Shown: piece after piece, positions 62,166-64,000 of the stretch
Layout of the letters: every line of letters starts with the position of its first letter
Numbering within the stretch: the first letter of the stretch is position 1
Assembly (NCBI RefSeq): GCF_003364315.1
Contig: NZ_NXLS01000006.1
Location: 1-64,000, forward strand
From: Helicobacter ganmani
Lineage (GTDB): Bacteria > Campylobacterota > Campylobacteria > Campylobacterales > Helicobacteraceae
Length of the DNA stretch: 64,000 nt
Direction of reading: 5' to 3'
Position numbers and translations under genes: made by a program
The notes under the pieces: model-generated
What the model saw: the letters and a program-made list of their open reading frames with translations, nothing else
Databases searched by the model: none
What the model was told of the DNA's origin: nothing

Positions 62166-63368
62166 TTATAACGTTTGTATTTGCATAGGTAATTCCCAAA
62201 GAGGCAGGAAAATTGCAAGAGCTAACCACAAAACCAAAGCACCCAAAGCAAGGACCATAAGAGGCTCAATTAAGGCAAGCAAAGTTTCGCTATGTGTGGC
62301 GAGTTCTTCTTGATGTAGCTCAAGGAGAACTTCTAGGGATTCTAAAAACCCTTCTTCGTTTTGCGCTCCACAGAGTAATTGAACGCTTAGATTATCTAAA
62401 ATACCACTTGCACTAAAGGCTTGTGCGATGGGGATTCCTCGCACAATCGCTTCAAAAATTCTTTCGGTTTTTTGCTTAATTTCTGCATTGCTAAGTGCTT
62501 TAGATGAAATGTCTAATGCAGTTTGTAAAGGCACTTTGCTCTTGTAAAGCCAAAAGAAACTAAGTAAAAATTGAGAAAGTTGATAATAATGCAATACCGC
62601 TCCTAAATAAGGAATCTTAAGCCATAGTTTATCCATAAAACATCTAAACTTTTGAGAGGTTTTGTAGAATCTGTAAGTAAAAAATGCGATTCCACAGAGG
62701 CTAAGGAGGCTAAAGTAGCCATAGTCTAGCACGAGTGTGCGCATAAAAAGCAGACTTTTGCTCACAAGCGGTAAAGGCGCGTTGATATTTGCAAACAAAA
62801 CTTCAAATTGAGGCAAAACAAATAAGGTAATACCTAGAAATACAATTACCATTATGAAGCTAACCAAAAGCGGATAAAGCAAAATTTTGGTCAAAAGCTT
62901 GCGATTCTTGTGCGCATTTTTGAGTTCAATGAGAATAAATTCTATGGCTTGTCCTAACATATCGGCTTTTTGTCCGATTTCTAGCATAGAACAAATAAAA
63001 TCTGAAAATCCTGCTTCTTTAAAGCTAAGCGAAAGGGATTTACCAGAATTAAGCGCAAAGAGTGCTTTGGCAAATTGCGCACTAAGAAAAGGATTTTTAG
63101 TATGCGTTTGGAGATTTTCTAAAAGCAAATTTAAAGGCAAATGCGCTTTAAGCCCGAGTTTAAGCTCGTAAAAAGCACTTAAAATTTCTTTTGTTTTAGG
63201 GGTTTGAAAGGCAAACAATTTGTCTTTTAGGCTAGATTGTGGCGTGATTTTGAGAACAAAAAGATGTTGTGATTGGAGTTTATTTTCTAATTCACTTTGC
63301 GTTTTGACATTGTAGATTTTTGTTTGAATCTTGCCTTTTTGTTTGTATTGGACTCGGAATTTTGGCAT
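62166..63368 (-). CDS. ctsF: GspF/PilC-type inner-membrane protein (CtsF-like)
   Basis: 400 aa with the duplicated GspF domain: KTKEILSAFYELKLGLKAHLPL, then three membrane helices near residues 165-190, 215-235 and 370-395. The GxP-type stretch LDISSKALSNAEIKQKTERI and GIPIAQAFSASGIL mark the second repeat. It forms the membrane platform of a type II secretion or pseudopilus machine. Directly behind a GspE-type ATPase; in Campylobacter the same pair (ctsE-ctsF) serves DNA uptake, which suggests competence here. No filament subunit gene is in view. Confidence 0.82.
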   Translation of the reverse strand: MPKFRVQYKQKGKIQTKIYNVKTQSELENKLQSQHLFVLKITPQSSLKDKLFAFQTPKTKEILSAFYELKLGLKAHLPLNLLLENLQTHTKNPFLSAQFAKALFALNSGKSLSLSFKEAGFSDFICSMLEIGQKADMLGQAIEFILIELKNAHKNRKLLTKILLYPLLVSFIMVIVFLGITLFVLPQFEVLFANINAPLPLVSKSLLFMRTLVLDYGYFSLLSLCGIAFFTYRFYKTSQKFRCFMDKLWLKIPYLGAVLHYYQLSQFLLSFFWLYKSKVPLQTALDISSKALSNAEIKQKTERIFEAIVRGIPIAQAFSASGILDNLSVQLLCGAQNEEGFLESLEVLLELHQEELATHSETLLALIEPLMVLALGALVLWLALAIFLPLWELPMQIQTL

Positions 63369-64000
63369 TTATTTAACCACACGATAAACTTCACGCATAT
63401 CCGTGACTCCATTTGCAATTAATTGATGAGCCTTTTGTTCTAATGTGAAATTTGGTGTTTGTTTCTCAAGTCTTTTTAAAAATTCTAGTTTGCTTATCCG
63501 ATGATGAATGAAATCTTCTAAATCCTTACTAGCAAGCACAATTTCAGCAATTGCGATTCTGCCTAAATATCCCGTGTGATTGCATAATTCGCAGCCTGAT
63601 GTATCTTGTGGATTTAGCTTGGCGCACTTGCAGAGTTTGCGTAAAAGTCGCTGTGCGAGGATTCCACTAAGGGATTGTGCAATAAAATGCGGCTCTAATC
63701 CCATATCTTTTAGGCGCACAATTGTATCCAATGCGTCGTTTGTGTGTAGTGTAGCAAAAACCAAATGTCCTGTAAAAGCGGCTTGAATTGCGATTTGCAG
63801 ACTTTCTTTGTCGCGCACTTCTCCTAGTATAATCACATCTGGGTCTTGGCGCAGGACATTGCGTAAGACATTTGCAAAGCTGACATTTTGGCTCATTGCC
63901 ACTTGATTAATATGTGGCAAGCGATATTCCACAGGGTCTTCAAGTGTGATAATTTTGAGATTCCGCTCTTTTAAGATGTTTAGGATTCCATACATTGTGG
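63369..64000 (-). CDS. ctsE: GspE/PilB-type ATPase, C-terminal part (CtsE-like), cut by window end
   Basis: Only the C-terminal 210 residues are present; the frame is still open at 64000 (TTMYGIL, the tail of the Walker A helix). Seen: ITLEDPVEYRLPHINQ (Asp box), Walker B DPDVIILGEVRD, FATLHTNDALDTIVRL (His box) and the four-cysteine zinc motif CKCAKLNPQDTSGCELC. It powers pseudopilus assembly with the GspF-type protein. The two genes are adjacent, with no gap. Confidence 0.88.
   Translation of the reverse strand, partial: TMYGILNILKERNLKIITLEDPVEYRLPHINQVAMSQNVSFANVLRNVLRQDPDVIILGEVRDKESLQIAIQAAFTGHLVFATLHTNDALDTIVRLKDMGLEPHFIAQSLSGILAQRLLRKLCKCAKLNPQDTSGCELCNHTGYLGRIAIAEIVLASKDLEDFIHHRISKLEFLKRLEKQTPNFTLEQKAHQLIANGVTDMREVYRVVK

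Overview
The window is a piece of an AT-rich epsilonproteobacterial (Campylobacterota) chromosome. An enterohepatic Helicobacter close to the H. pullorum/H. canadensis type is the best fit. This is inferred from gene content and order: an acid-response ArsRS pair directly before hemB, a ruvC-dnaA-dnaN-gyrB origin region, BioG-type biotin synthesis, monomeric isocitrate dehydrogenase, Dcu carriers with class I fumarase, selenocysteine genes, Cts-type competence genes and poly-G contingency tracts. No database search was possible. All assignments come from motifs and remembered family features.

Layout. 0.5-5.6 kb: biotin genes bioD, bioF, bioG, bioC with a DUF507 gene and carA set among them; bioA lies apart at 30 kb. 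5.5-7.6 kb: a three-gene haem operon (DUF1924/SHP-like cytochrome, dihaem cytochrome, b-type membrane cytochrome). 7.7-9.5 kb: a decayed copper-type TonB receptor. 9.6-13.4 kb: a DsbA-like oxidoreductase, a small periplasmic protein, and a SmtB-type repressor with a Zn/Cd export ATPase behind a long perfect palindromic operator. 14-21 kb: a nucleotide-sugar dehydrogenase, then selA-selB-(degenerate NifS-like)-moeA, which together could mature a selenocysteine/molybdenum enzyme such as formate dehydrogenase. 21-25.4 kb: a UspA-like protein, two small conserved proteins, a candidate leader RNA, arsR-arsS and hemB. 25.5-34.5 kb: mostly minus-strand housekeeping genes (uup, lgt, dcuC, thyX, ruvC), with bioA and the remains of a D12-type adenine methylase on the plus strand. 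34.5-40.2 kb: the replication origin, dnaA, dnaN, gyrB, plsY.

Accessory interest is concentrated in two places. At 40.2-42.1 kb a polysaccharide pyruvyltransferase-methyltransferase fusion is interrupted by two separate poly-G tracts. The first (13 G) is out of frame, so the gene reads as OFF. The second (12 G) lies between the two enzymatic domains and is in frame; either single-base change there gives a stop within a few codons. At 45.4-50.9 kb, between the fumarase genes and fapA, is a compact minus-strand set: a type IIG-like nuclease-methyltransferase, a catalytically complete Hanks-type Ser/Thr kinase overlapping it by one base, then an antitoxin and a YafQ-like toxin. This looks like a defence operon and is the best candidate for an undescribed system.

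51-64 kb returns to core genes: fapA, a haemerythrin, tgt, a TrkA-C protein, monomeric icd, a beta-propeller protein, ispG, and the GspF/GspE-type pair of a DNA-uptake or secretion system; the last gene runs off the window end. No rRNA, tRNA, CRISPR array or intact insertion sequence was found.
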